Origin: Kingdonia uniflora
Taxonomy: Eukaryota; Streptophyta; Magnoliopsida; Ranunculales; Circaeasteraceae
Assembly (NCBI GenBank): GCA_014058105.1
Contig: JACGCM010001655.1
Coordinates: forward strand, 434,001 to 498,000
DNA length: 64,000 nt
Direction of reading: 5' to 3'
The translations under genes and the position numbers were made by a program. Shown piece after piece: positions 11,415 through 22,734 of the stretch (position 1 is its first letter; the number at the start of each line of letters is the position of its first letter). A model generated the notes under the pieces. That model worked only from the letters and a program-made list of their open reading frames with translations. It searched no databases and was not told the DNA's origin.

Positions 11415-13000
11415 ATGGTTACTTCTAGACGACTAGCTACCGGGACCTAGCTCGATATTTCAATGGAGCCGGGGCAACTTTTAGAGTTATGGGCGAATCT
11501 CAATGCCAAAATAGAGAAAACGCGTCGAGCTCGATCTTCAGTTAACAAAGGATCAGGAGCTTCATGAGAAAGAGCTCGACACAGAATGACAAGCTAGTTT
11601 GACAGTGCTCAAACGACATGAAGACCAGATAACAATAATGCAGACAGCCCTAGAGGCTCAGCAAAAAACTTAGTAGGCTCCTCCAGCCAGAGGTCACGAT
11701 AAGTTGACAGAGACTTCCTGTATTTCTGCAAGGGAGAGATTAAGACCTCGAGGAGTCACCAGTAAAGCTATTTCTAGGAATCTACAATACGAACCATAGC
11801 CCTCCATACTTATTGCAGGTGAAGTTCAGTCCAAAATTAGTCGAGCTCACCAAATTTCTGTCCGTCAGGAGGAGGAACAGTAACCTCAATACCGGGTTTC
11901 TACACGTGATCACCTGAGTGAAGATACAGGCACTCATCATCCTCAACCTGCTCACCCTGCGATTCAACCAACACGTTATTACATCACGAAAGAGCATATT
12001 GACCAACGAATTAAGGAGTTGATCGAAGCACAAGATTTTGGTACTACCGGTGATGTCACAAAATTACAAAGAAATCTGATTGCCAAATGGCTATTTGATA
12101 TGGAGAAACCAAAAGGTTTCCATAATCAAAAAATTTGTAAATACAAAGGTACTGACCCGAAAGAGCACATTCAACAGTACCATGATTCATTTGGGTTAAA
12201 CTCCAATCTCAACCATATCCTCTGCCGTCTGTTCGCCACAAGTCTACAGGAGGAGCCACTCCGATGGTTTTACTCTCTCCCTGAGGAATCCATATATACA
12301 TTCAATTTGTTGCATAAATAGTTCATCAATACATATGCTCACAACAGGGACAAAGATGAGAATTTATATTCTCTTATCAGTCTTAAACAGTTACATGGAG
12401 AGAAGATCAATGATTTCTCGAAGAAATTTTTAGAGCTCGCGCAAAAAAGTGGATAACCTCGATTAGAAAATAGTTGTTACTGCCTTAACCAATGCTCTCT
12501 GGCTCGACTGTAAGGCCAAATAATACCTCTTCCTCAACAATCCTGTGACCTTGGAGGTGATGATTTTCAAGGTCAACAGTTATGTCGACCTGGAGAGGTT
12601 GATGTCTGAGTGATAAAAATGTACTAAATCAGTCCTCTCCACCAAAGACCCATCTTCAGATTGAACCAATAAACAAAAGGAGGAACAGGGAGATCAGAAG
12701 TGCAACAAGGGAAACACAGGCTACCGTCAAAAATGCGGTCCGCCAAACAAACCCATCCTCCCAAAGATAAACATCCGAATCTCTGCCATTTTTCCACTGC
12801 TTTTGAAGGATACAATCTACCGCGTCTCTCAGCTACTGGAACCAATCGATAGTCGACCATATTGTCTACATCATAAGGTAAACCATCATTCGACTGGAAA
12901 TTGCTACGCTTTTTAGATGTTGCTCGAATACATTTTTAAAGAGGGACGGATGCACAAATATATTGTTGACCTGAAATCATACAAAGATGGCAGCTATAAG
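11415..13000 (+). pseudogene. Gag, element C
   Basis: The ATG is in the family context (M-V-T-S-R-R). The retrotransposon gag domain is in the 100-residue open frame at 12019-12321: I-E-A-Q-D, then F-G-L-N-S-N-L-N-H-I-L, then E-E-P-L-R-W-F-Y-S-L-P, ended by a TAG in the H-K-Q-F block. A zinc-knuckle-like C-x2-H-x4-H-x4-C segment lies near 12860-12905. Several frameshifts separate these pieces. Confidence 0.83.
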
Positions 13001-13690
13001 AAGCAGCTCTAAGTTATTCAGGCCAATGATGAAGCTGAGGAAATATCATCTTTACCATATGCACCGCAATAATATGCTCAAAATGAATCAGATCACCAAT
13101 TCCAAGAGATCAAAATACTGGAGACAATCGAAATGCTACGATCTCACACCACAAGACAAAGAAGCCAAGCTTCTTCCTGAATCGAGCAATGGCTGGCTTG
13201 GGATTTCCTTCGCAGATTGCGATACTAGCCATGTCAAATTTTCACATCATGATGCGTTAGTAATAATAATTAAAATGAAGATGTTTGTCATACACACGAT
13301 GATGATCGATAATGGAAGTGGTATTGACATTCTTTTTAAGAGCACTATCGACCAAATGGGTTTGGCCGACTAAGGTATTCAGAGCGGCACCGATATCAGT
13401 GGGTTCAATGGGTCCAGAGAAGAACTAGTAGGCAAGATAATCTTACCTATTACCGCAGGACCAACCACCATCGATATCATTTTCTATGACATCAACGCCA
13501 AATCTTGTTATCTTGGGATTATGGGCCGCTGCTGGATTCACAAGATGGAAGCAATCGCTTCCACCTACCATCAAGTACTCCAGTTTAAACATGGCAACGG
13601 TATTTATAAGATCAAAGGTAGTCAAAAGCTTTCTTAAGCTATTAAAAATATGGTATCTGCTATCGTAGATACTTATGACAGATTTGTTCC
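13001..13690 (+). pseudogene. Retropepsin-type protease, element C
   Basis: The 128-residue open frame at 12987-13373 runs from the L-L-P-E linker into I-S-F-A-D-C-D, H-H-D-A-L-V-I and the active-site loop, which reads D-N-G-S-G-I-D in place of D-T-G/S-S. A later block I-I-L-P-I-T-A-G-P-T-T-I-D (near 13437-13480), followed by L-G-I-M-G-R, is the C-terminal half of an aspartic protease of this lineage. The enzyme would process the Gag-Pol polyprotein; the Thr-to-Asn change suggests loss of activity. Confidence 0.8.
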
Positions 13691-13733
13691 ATAGCAATTA
13701 CATGAAGCTGATCACCTCAACGATCAACCTTCC

Positions 13734-14560
13734 ATGGAGGAGCCCACAGAATATATCAACATTGATGGACCTATTAGAGGTACTTTTATTGGTATTAAGC
13801 TGGTTCAACATGAAAACGAAATAGATGCTCTCATTCAGTTATTGCAACTAAATCGAGACAGTTTTGCATGGCCTTTCAAAGAAATGCCTGGGGTCGTTTC
13901 GACCAAGGCATGTCAAAAATTAGCTATCAACATCAACGCCACGGCGGTCAAACAGAAACAGCAACAACTGTCGCCTCATCTTCTCGATGAAGTTAATATC
14001 GAGATTGAAAAATTGATCAAAGTGGGATTCATTCGAGAAGCCAAATATCCAGACTGGATATTAAACATTGTCGCTGTCCCAAAAAAGAACGGAAAAGTCC
14101 GAGTTTGCGTAGATTTTACTAATCTGAACAAACAAACTCAAAAAAAAAGTTTCCCTCTTCCCAACATTTATCAGATCCTCGATTCCAAAGCCGGCCACGA
14201 CCTCCTATCAATGATGAACGCTACTTCGAGGTACAATCAAATTCTACTTTTGGAAGAAGATCAAGAAAAGAAAACTTTTATCACTAAAATATGTCTTTAT
14301 TGCTGCAAAGTCATGCCCTTCGGACTCAAAAATGCGGGTGCCACATATCAACAGTTGATGACTACTATTGTCGAAGCACATCAAGGGAAATTCATTGAAA
14401 TCTACGTCAACAATCTCTTGTACAAGAGCTTACAATTAGCCAATCGTATCATAGATCTCAACACCATATTTAACATCCTTTGATCTTATAGAATTCTTCT
14501 CAACACATATATGTGCCAATTTAGGGTACATTCTGGCCAATTTCTAGGCCACCTCATCAG
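13734..14560 (+). pseudogene. Reverse transcriptase, element C
   Basis: This is the longest open frame of the window (249 residues, 13734-14483). Visible in order: T-K-A-C-Q-K-L-A-I-N, V-G-F-I-R-E-A-K-Y-P-D-W, V-P-K-K-N-G-K-V-R-V-C-V-D-F-T, L-P-N-I-Y-Q-I-L-D, F-G-L-K-N-A-G-A-T-Y-Q. The catalytic box reads Y-V-N-N instead of Y-x-D-D, so both catalytic aspartates are gone despite the open frame. The frame breaks near the D-L-N-T-I-F block and homology continues to about 14560. Confidence 0.88.
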
Positions 14561-15150
14561 CAAGAAAGGGATTGAAGTTGATCCAGATCAGATTCGGGTT
14601 CTCCTCATCATGCCATCATAAAAAATAGTAAATAACATTCAGAAACTTGCCGGCAAGATTGCCGCTATCAGCCGTTTCATTTCTAAATCTTTAGACCGCT
14701 GTCGTTGGCTAATCATATTATTCGGCGGTTGTACCAAACGAGGAAAAGTCCAGCCAAATGTAGAGGTCACATGGACACCAGTCTACTTCATCAACAAAAC
14801 CTTCGCTCCAGCGAAAACGAGGTACTCTAAAATTGATAAACTTCTTCTCACTCTTGTTTTTACTTTACAGAAACTCAAACACTACTTCCAAGCATATTCA
14901 GTCAAAGTCATGAAGAACTACCCACTTTGGGAAGTTCTATCCTAGAAAGAAAAATCATGGAAAGTGCAACAGTAGTCAGTGAATTTAGGAGAACATGATA
15001 TTAAGTTTGAACAACGTCATTCCAAAAAGGGTTAGGCCGTTGCCAATTTTCATGCAGATTTTCCTGTGGAGGATACTGAGTGGGAGGAACACGACCCAAA
15101 ATTTATAGAAGAAACTCCCAAAGATTCATCCCAAAACCATTTCACGAGTG
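14561..15150 (+). pseudogene. RNase H (first) with internal deletion, element C
   Basis: The connection (L-A-G-K-I-A-A-I-S-R-F-I-S-K-S-L-D-R-C-R-W) is well kept. At about 14776 the sequence jumps from the V-T-W-T block straight to P-V-Y-F-I-N-K-T, a loss of about 165 bp compared with element D that removes the F-x-x-L-K and V-T-D-T-S blocks. The end of the domain (E-H-D-I-K-F-E near 14990) remains, with stops. Confidence 0.8.
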
Positions 15151-15179
15151 AGCTAAATGATTACAGCAAAGGAGTAGAG

Positions 15180-15590
15180 ACTTCTCACAGATGGATTAGC
15201 AGGACCTGCTGGGTCAGAGATTAGAATCATTTTAATTATCCATTCTAATGACAGAATTGAGAAATTAATTCGCTTGGATTTTGAGGCCTCTAATAATATC
15301 ACCGAGTATGAAGCTCTCATTCATATACTCGACCTTGCTCTTGAGCTCAATGTCCTCGAACTCTCAGTCTATACAGATTCACTACTCATCATCCACCATT
15401 ACTCTGAGCAATACAAGATGAATGGAAAGATGATCGAATACGCAACCCTCCTTGCAGATAGGATGAGAAAGTTTGCAAAAACAACTCTCGGTTATCTTCC
15501 ATGAGGTGAAAATAGACCCGCTGATTCATTGGCATATCTAGCCAGGATTTTGGGTACAGAAGCTCGATATCTCCATATCGAAATCATTTC
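15180..15590 (+). pseudogene. aRH, element C
   Basis: The 76-residue open frame at 15274-15504 is the clearest aRH in the window: F-E-A-S-N-N-I-T-E-Y-E-A-L-I-H, L-S-V-Y-T-D-S-L-L-I-I-H-H-Y, M-I-E-Y-A-T-L-L-A-D-R-M, L-G-Y-L-P. The E of E-Y-E-A-L and D of Y-T-D-S are the expected catalytic acids. A TGA in the next block (P-R-G-E-N) ends the frame, and homology continues to L-A-Y-L-A-R-I-L-G. Confidence 0.87.
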
Positions 15591-15595
15591 AAAAT

Positions 15596-16432
15596 GGGCA
15601 TATCTATCCGGGGATTCTTTGGCATATTTAACCACCGTCACCTACTCGTAGCTAATAATTATTTTACAAAATTGGCGGAAGAAGTTCTACTTTGTCGAAT
15701 AAGAGAAAAAGAGGTCATCTCTTCTAACTTGGAACACATCATCATTCGGTTTGGGTGCCCCCACAGAATTCGTATCGATAACGAGCCCCAATTTGTGTGA
15801 GAAAAAATCGTAACCTTCTTCAACCAATACAATATCATCCACTCACCTTCTAATTCTTACTATCCTCAAGGCAATAGCCAAGCCAAAATCACCAACAAAA
15901 CCATAGTGGATGGACTCAAAAAATGGCTTCACTTACAGAAAAAAGGGAATTGGGCTCGTGAATTGCCTCATGTCCTATGGGCATATTATACCACTCCCAG
16001 ACATTCAACAGGATGCACCCTATTCCTCCTTGCCTATGGCACTGAGGCCATCATTCCTTCTTAATACCATCATCCAGGTCAAGATCACGAGCTGACTGAT
16101 AAGGAATATGAGTTTGAATTTGCTTACAACCTTAATATGATCGATGAGACCAGGGAACATGCCATTGCTAACTTTGGTTAATATCATTATATGCTAGCCA
16201 GGTCGTACAACAACTGAGTCAGAAGCCGTACCTTCCAAATCGATGATCTCATCCTCAGAGAGATTCTTGAACATCGTAAAGAGCCTCACGCTGGAAAATT
16301 AGCCGACAATTGGGAGGGTCTATTCATTATCACAGTCTCTCAGGCCTGGGATCATATTATCTCATGACAGATGAGGGAATCCCCAATTCAAATCCTTAGA
16401 ATACTAGGCGACTAAAATGGTACCATCGTTTA
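15596..16432 (+). pseudogene. Integrase lacking its zinc finger, element C
   Basis: aRH is joined to the core just before R-H-L-L-V-A-N-N-Y-F-T-K, so the zinc finger and the first catalytic Asp are deleted. A short repeated piece (the L-A-Y-L-A-G block again, 15597-15630) lies at the junction. R-F-G-C-P-H-R-I-R-I-D-N-E-P-Q-F is readable near 15750-15797, then a G-N-S-Q-A block, T-I-V-D-G-L-K-K, and a C-terminal E-N-W-E-G (GPY/F) region. The K-W-Y-H-R end is shifted by one base. Confidence 0.83.
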
Positions 16433-16599
16433 AGCGTCATACTACTCCATTTCCGTTTCTCGCTTTCCATTTTTTATTTTCTCAATTCCAAAAGTGATAT
16501 TTTTCATCTCCATTCAATATAAATTCAGATTTGATCAATAAAACTTCAATGTTTTTCACAATATCTCTCTACTTACGTCGATTCAATCACATTCTGTAG

Positions 16600-16861
16600 A
16601 TTAAAGTATAGATAATACTAGCTTTCAATTGATCTCATACCAGTTAAATCGAGGATAACACTTGTTTTGGCTGGGTCTACTGAATCTCTGCGATTAAAAC
16701 AAATGTAGAAACTTGTTTCATAACAAAGAGTCTAATAGACATAAGATAAGGCAAAGGTAATACTAGCCATCCTTTCTTTCAATATGTCTGCAACATTACT
16801 ATAGTTAAATCAAGGATAACACTTGGTTTGGCTGACTCTACTAAATATCTGCGATTGAAAA
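16600..16861 (+). repeat. 160-bp tandem repeat, element C (left of D)
   Basis: About one and two-thirds units of the same repeat as in B, with the marker block at 16728. It stops at CTGCGATTGAAAA where D begins and resumes in phase at 27589. Confidence 0.88.
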
Positions 16862-17482
16862 TATAGGGACCAATCCCTTGACCTTACTTATAATCAAGCT
16901 ATAGCCAGTTTGAATAACCTCCATCTCAGGCTTACGCATTTTTCAACATTACTTCTCCAATTAACATTTCAACATACTCCACAAATAGGTGAAGAACGTG
17001 GGTCGAACATAAACCGAAAAACCTGATCTAGTCAAAGACACCACCCGCCTTGCCAATTACTCAGTCACCTTCCACTAACCGTATTGCTTGGAGAATGTGC
17101 TCTAGTATGATGAAGAGTTGCGAAGAAGGCCTATATAAGGAAGAAGTTCCAAAAGAGACAGGGATCAGAAAAATTATACAAGAGATCACCTAGAAATTAT
17201 ATATTCCAGATTCTTGATAAATCATCAAAGCATCTTAGTTGCAAGACTCAAGCATTTTCAATTTTTAGAGATCACTTGTAATAAGATATCTGCCTCAAGC
17301 AATAAAGATACATATAACAAAAATCTTCCACACGAGGTTGTATTTTTTTTACCTATTAATAGGTTTTCCATGCTAAAATTATATGTTTCATTTTTTAATT
17401 TCCATTAGAATATTGTTACAGAGTCATTGGTGTGATAGCGAATTCTAAAGCCATTTTGGGCTTACGGAATTTCGCCATTACA
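16862..17482 (+). repeat. 5' LTR of element D
   Basis: It starts TATAGGGACC (TG changed to TA) and ends GCCATTACA. TATATAAG at 17132-17139, CAATAAAG near 17301. TTGCAAGACTCAAGCATTTT is a shared marker with the right LTR. Confidence 0.92.
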
Positions 17483-17484
17483 TT

Positions 17485-17502
17485 TGGCACCGTGTGTGGA
17501 AA
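17485..17502 (+). other. Primer binding site, element D
   Basis: TGGCACCGTGTGTGGAAA lies two bases after the LTR and differs from the C site at four positions. Confidence 0.75.
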
Positions 17503-17554
17503 ATATTACATCTTCACGATATCCTAAGGCAGTCTTTCACTGAAACTTTCAATC

Positions 17555-18900
17555 ATGGTTACTTCCAGATGCCGGCTGTAGGAACTCAGCTCGAAGTGTC
17601 CATGGAGCCGGGGTAACTCACAGATTTACGAGCGTATCTCGACGCCAAATGGAGAAACGCGCTGAGCTCGAACTTTAGTTAACTAAGGATAGAGAGCTCC
17701 GTGAGAAAGAACTCGATGCTGAACGACAAGCTCGCTCGGCAGTGTTCAAACGACATGAAGATCAGATGACAACAATACAGATTGCCCTAAAGGCTCTGCA
17801 AAATACTCTACAGGCCCAACCAACCAGAAGTCATGATTAGCTTCCAGAGACCTTTCGTATTTTTGTAAGGGAAAGGTTAGGACCTCGGGGAGTTATCAAT
17901 AAAGCGATGTCCAAGAATCTATACCGTGAACCATATCACTCCATATATTTTGGTGGTGAAGTTAAGTCTGAAGTCAGTCGAGGTCACAAAATTTTTGTCC
18001 ATACTCCCAAAATTTGCAAATACAAAGGAACTGACCCGAAGGAGCACAATCAACAATACTGTGATTCATTGGGGTTATTCTCCAATCTCAACCACATCCT
18101 CTACTGTCTGTTAGCCACAAGTCTATAGGCAGAACCACTCTGATGGTTCGACTCTCTCCCTGAAGACTCCATCTATACATTCGATCAGCTGCAGAAGCAG
18201 TTCATCAAGACGTATGCTCATAACAGAGATAAAGAGGTGAACTTGTATTCTTTTATGGGTCTCAAACTGTCACATGGAGAGAAGCTCGAAGATTTCTTAT
18301 AGAAATTCTTAGAGCTCGTGCGAAAACCTGATAACCTCGATCAGAAAATAACTATTACTGCTTTCACCAATACTCTCCAGCTCGACTGCAGGGCCAAAGA
18401 ATACGTCTTCCTTAAGAAAAATCTGACCTTGGAGGAGATGATCACCAAATTCAACAGTTACGTAGACTAGAGAGGATGATGTTCGAGCGACAAAAATCTA
18501 CTAAATCTTTTCTCTCCATCAAAGACCCATCTACAGATCAAGTCGGAGAGCCCAAGGAGGAACAGGGATATCAGAAGCACACCAAGGGGAACCCTAGTTA
18601 CCCTCGGAGAGGCGGTCCACCATACAAACCCATCCTCCCAAAATTAAGCGTCAGAATCTCTAAAAAATTTCCATTACTATTAATGGATCCACTCTACCGC
18701 GTCTCTCAGCCGCTGGATCCAAATGATAGTGGACCATATTGCCTTCATCATAAGGTCAATCATCATACTACTGATAATTGTTATGCCTTACAGCAGTTGC
18801 TCGAGTACATTTTTAATGAGGGACGGATGCTCGAATATATTGCCGATCTGAAGTCGCACAAGGATTGCAGCTATAAGAAGTAGCTTGAAGTTATTCAGGT
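17555..18900 (+). pseudogene. Gag, element D
   Basis: The ATG is in the family context. About 170 bp is missing near 17995 compared with C. The gag domain spans about 18050-18480 with stops (a TAG in the S-L-Q-E-E-P block). The 135-residue open frame at 18476-18883 holds the basic linker, G-P-Y-C-L-H-H-K-V-N-H-H-T-T-D-N-C (a C-x2-H-x4-H-x4-C zinc-knuckle-like site) and the L-E-Y-I-F-N-E-G-R segment typical of Tat-lineage Gag ends. Confidence 0.87.
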
Positions 18901-18929
18901 TAATGATCAAGCTGAGGAAAAATACCTTT

Positions 18930-19560
18930 ACGATATGCACCACCGCAATATGATCAAAGTAAATCAAATTACAAATTCCAACGAATCAAAATGTAGGAGA
19001 CGATCAGAATGTTGTGATCTCACACCTCAAGACAAAGAAGCCAAGCTTCTTCCTGAGTGGAGTGATCGCCGGCTTGGAATTTCATTCGATGATTGCGATA
19101 CCAGCCATGCCAAATTTCTACATCATGATGCCTTAGTAATAATGCTGAAAATGAGGAAGTTTGTCATGCACACAATGATGATTGATACTGGAAGCGGTAT
19201 TAAGATTCTGTTTCAAAGCATAGTCGACCAGATGGGAATGGCTGACCAAGTTATTTAAAGCGACACCGATATTAGTGGGTTCAATTTTTCCATAGATGAA
19301 CGAGTAGGCAAGATCATCTTTCCTATTACCGCAGGACCAGCCACCATCAACGTCGTGTTCTATGTCATTAATACTAAATCTCGTTATCTCGGGATGATGG
19401 GCCGCTGGTGGATTCACAACTTGGGAGCAATCCCTTCCATATATCATCAAGCACTCTGATTTAAACACGACAATGGTATTTATTTGATCAGAGGTAGTCA
19501 TAAGCTCTCTCGAGCTTGTGAAAGTACTGTCTCTGCTATCCTAAATACCTTCGACAGAAT
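18930..19560 (+). pseudogene. Retropepsin-type protease, element D
   Basis: The open frame at 18935-19258 reads L-L-P-E-W-S-D-R-R-L-G-I-S-F, H-H-D-A-L-V-I and then M-M-I-D-T-G-S-G. The aspartic protease motif D-T-G-S-G is intact at 19184-19198. The downstream block P-I-T-A-G-P-A-T-I-N (near 19322-19351) completes the fold, but in a frame interrupted by a TAA at 19256-19258 and later stops. Confidence 0.85.
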
Positions 19561-19610
19561 GGCTGTATAGCAAATGCAGGAAACTGATCACCTCAATGAT
19601 CAATCTTCCA

Positions 19611-20470
19611 TGGAAGAGCCCACAGAATACATCAACCTTGATGGACCTGGCTGAGAAACTTTTATTGGTACTGAGCTGAGTCAACAGGAAAAGATGCTCT
19701 CATTCAGTTCTTTCAGCTCAATCGAGACGTTTTTGCATGGTCTTTCAATGAGATGCATGGGGTCGATCCGACCAAGGCATGTCACAAGTTGGCCATAAAT
19801 ATCAATGCCACAGTGGTCAAACAAAATCAACGACGTCTATCACCTCAACTTCGAGATGAAGTTAACACCGAGATCGAGAAATTGATCAAGGTGGGATTTA
19901 TTCGAAAAGCAAAATATCCTGACCGGATATCCAATATTGTTTGCTGCGCTGAAGAAGAACGGAAAAATCCATGTTTGCATAGATTTCAACGATCTAAAGA
20001 AACATACTCCAAATGACAGTTTCCACCTTCCCAACAATCATCAGATCCACGATTCTACGACCGGCCATGATCTCCTATCTATGATAGACGCTGCTTTAGG
20101 GTAGAATCAAATTCCACATTTGGAAGAAGATCAAGAAAAGACAACTTTCATCACTGAAAGAGGTCTTTATTGCTTCTAAGTCATGCCATTCAGACTTAAA
20201 AATGCAGGTTTTATATATCAATGGTTGAAGACTACTATGTATAAGGCACACCTAGGGAAAATCCTTGAAGTCTATATCGATGATCTCTTGTGCAAGAGAG
20301 TACATTAAGCCAATCACATCTCAGATCTCAACACTATATTCAACATTCTTCGATCATACAGGATTTGTCTCAACCCTAATAAATGTCAATTCGGGGTCCA
20401 TTCTAGCTGATTTCTCGGTCACCTTATCAACAAGAAGGGGATTGAGGCTCATCCAGATCAGATTCGGGCT
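19611..20470 (+). pseudogene. Reverse transcriptase, element D
   Basis: E-E-P-T-E-Y-I-N-L-D-G-P, then K-A-C-H-K-L-A-I-N-I-N-A-T, then K-V-G-F-I-R-K-A-K-Y-P-D-R-I-S are visible, with the frame 19753-20016 breaking in the K-K-N-G-K block by a one-base shift. The catalytic motif Y-I-D-D is intact at 20273-20284, unlike in Z, A and C. Stops and frameshifts elsewhere prevent a full-length product. Confidence 0.87.
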
Positions 20471-21110
20471 CTCCTCAACATGCCTTCTCCAAAAGCAACA
20501 AAAGATATTCATAAACTTGCCAGCAAGATCTCCGCGATCAGCCATTTCATTTCTAAATCTTTAGACCGCTGTCGTTGGCTGTTCTTATTACTCTGCAGTT
20601 GTACCAAACTAGGAAAGATTCAGCCAAATACAAAGGTCACATGGACAACAGAATGCGTAGCAGCTTTTCACGATCTTAAAACCAATTTGGGGAGATCTCT
20701 CATAATGAGCACCCCAGTTGATAATGTGGAACTGATTATCTACCTAGCAGTCACCGATACCTCCCTCAGCTCAATTCCCCTTCGCCTGGAAGGGGAAATA
20801 GATAAACCAGCCTTCTTCATCAGCAAGACCCTCATACCAGCGAAAACAAGGTACTCTAAAATTAAGAAACTTCTTCTCACTCTTGTTTACACTTCACAGA
20901 AATTCAAGCACTACTTTCAAGCTCATTCAGTCAAAGTCATGATGAACTACCTACTTCGGGAAGTCCTTTCCATGAAAGAATAATTGAGAAAAGTACAATA
21001 GTGGTCAGTCACTTTGGGAGAACATGATATCAAGTTCGAGGAACGTCATTCTGAGAAAGGTCATGCAGTTGCCGATTATCTTTCAAATTTTCCAGCGGAA
21101 GATCCCGAGT
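20471..21110 (+). pseudogene. RT connection and first RNase H, element D
   Basis: The 167-residue open frame at 20480-20983 is the best copy of this region: L-A-S-K-I-S-A-I-S, K-S-L-D-R-C-R-W-L, W-T-T-E-C-V-A-A-F-H-D-L-K, I-I-Y-L-A-V-T-D-T-S, K-P-A-F-F-I-S-K-T-L, T-R-Y-S-K-I-K-K-L. It stops at the TAA following S-M-K-E, and E-H-D-I-K-F-E-E-R-H continues in the frame 21014-21232. In this lineage the first RNase H is thought to be weak and backed up by the aRH that follows. Confidence 0.87.
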
Positions 21111-21179
21111 GTGAGGAGCACGACCCTGATCGAACAGAAGAAATACCTGAGTATCTACCCCCAAGCCATTCGATGACCG

Positions 21180-21620
21180 AGCTGAATGGATCACTACATC
21201 AGGGTGGAGACTTCTCACAGATGGATCAGTAGGACCTACAGGGTCAGGAATCTAAATCGCTTTAATTACCTCTTCTAATGATAGAATTGAGAAATCAATC
21301 TGCTTGGATTTTGAGGCCTCAAATAATGTCACCGAGTATGAAACTCTCATTCATGGACTAGACCTAGCTCTTGAGCTCGATGTCCCTGAACTCTTAGCTT
21401 ACACAGATTCACTACTCATTGTCTACCACTACTCAGAGCGATAGAAGAAGAACAGAAACATGATCGAGTACGTAGCCATCATTGTTGATAGAATGAGCAA
21501 GTTAGCGAAAGAAACTCTCGATTATCTTCCACGAGGAGAGAACATATATGCCAATTTTTTGGCGTATCTAGCCGGGGTCTTGGGTACAAAAGCTCGATAT
21601 CTCCAGATTGAAATAATTTT
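21180..21620 (+). pseudogene. aRH, element D
   Basis: The blocks S-V-G-P-T-G-S, L-D-F-E-A-S-N-N-V-T-E-Y-E-T-L-I-H-G-L-D, Y-T-D-S-L-L-I and L-A-Y-L-A-G-V-L-G can be read, with stops such as TAG at 21230 (after M-D-Q) and a TAG after S-E-R. The position between RNase H and integrase marks the Tat lineage. Confidence 0.84.
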
Positions 21621-21639
21621 AATCCGGTATCGATAACGC

Positions 21640-22732
21640 TGGGGACAATAAAGGGGGAGACCACGATTGGCAAAGGCCTTTATTAGCCTACCTCGGTGTT
21701 GACAACAATTTCCATAGACCACTACCAGTAGATCCAAAGTAGCGCCGATAGCTGATCAACAACTCAAAGCGCTACACTAATCAAAATGGTGTGCTTTATC
21801 GCCTTTCTGTCATAGGACCTTGCATCAAGTGCCTCTCCAAATCAAAAGCAGATGAATTGCTCTACAAATTACATGAAGGGACTTATGGCTCCAATACCGC
21901 AGGTCGATCACTAGCAAATAGAGCAATCACACAAAGAGTATTCTGGCCCGGCATGCGCAAGCAAGAAGATGAGTACTCCCGCAGATGCGACAACTGCCAA
22001 AGATATGGACACATCATTCGCACCCTTGCGCTCGAGCTCCATACAAGCAAGGTTTTCTGTACATTAAAAAGATGGGCACTAGATCTCGTTGGCAAATTCC
22101 CAAACTCTCCAGGTAACCGCCGTCACCTACTCGTAGCTACCGATAATTTTACAAAATGGGTAGAAGTTGATCCACTTTGTTGAACCAGAGGAGAGGAGGT
22201 CAACTCTTTTATCTGGAACCATATAATTACTCGGTTTGGGTGCCCCCACCTAATTCGTATCGATAATGGGCCCCAATTTGTGTAAGAGATAGTCGTAAAC
22301 TTCCTAAACCACCACAATATCATTTACTCGCCATCCAATCATTTATATCCTCAAGGTAATGGCCAAGCCAAAATTACCAAAAAAACCATCGTGGATGGAC
22401 TAAAATAGAGGCTTTACTCATAAAAAAAGGAATTGGGTTCGCGAGCTGCCTCATGTCCTATGGGCCTATCGTACCACTCCCCGACAATCAACTGGGTATA
22501 CCCCATTCCTCCTTGCTTATGAAACTGAGGCCGTCATTCCTTTTGAATATCATCACCCAGTTCGTAACCACGAGCTAACTGATGAGGAAATTGAGTTCGA
22601 GTTGGCTTGTAACCTCAATATGATAGATGAAACCAGGGAACGCGCTATCGCTAACCTAGGTTGATATCATCATATGCTTGCCAGATCGTATAACAACCTA
22701 GTTAGAAGCCGTGCCTTCCAAATCAAAGATCC
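21640..22732 (+). pseudogene. Integrase, C-terminally truncated, element D
   Basis: The 130-residue open frame at 21791-22183 covers the zinc finger and core start: L-H-E-G-T-Y-G-S-N (second zinc His replaced by Asn), C-D-N-C-Q-R, W-A-L-D-L-V-G-K-F (first Asp present), L-L-V-A-T-D-N-F-T-K-W-V-E. R-I-D-N-G-P-Q-F is at about 22257-22280. The frame ends at a TGA. Homology stops in the R-S-R-A-F-Q-I-K-D block near 22732, where the antisense gene begins, so the GPY/F end and tandem repeats are deleted. Confidence 0.86.
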
Positions 22733-22734
22733 CG

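Noticed and set aside
2837..17482. Head-to-tail LTR-body-LTR-body array formed by unequal LTR recombination
   Set aside because: The first impression of LTRs at 2837, 5625, 10719 and 16862 in one direction suggested a tandem array. LTR subgroups, target duplications and restored domains across gaps fit nesting instead.
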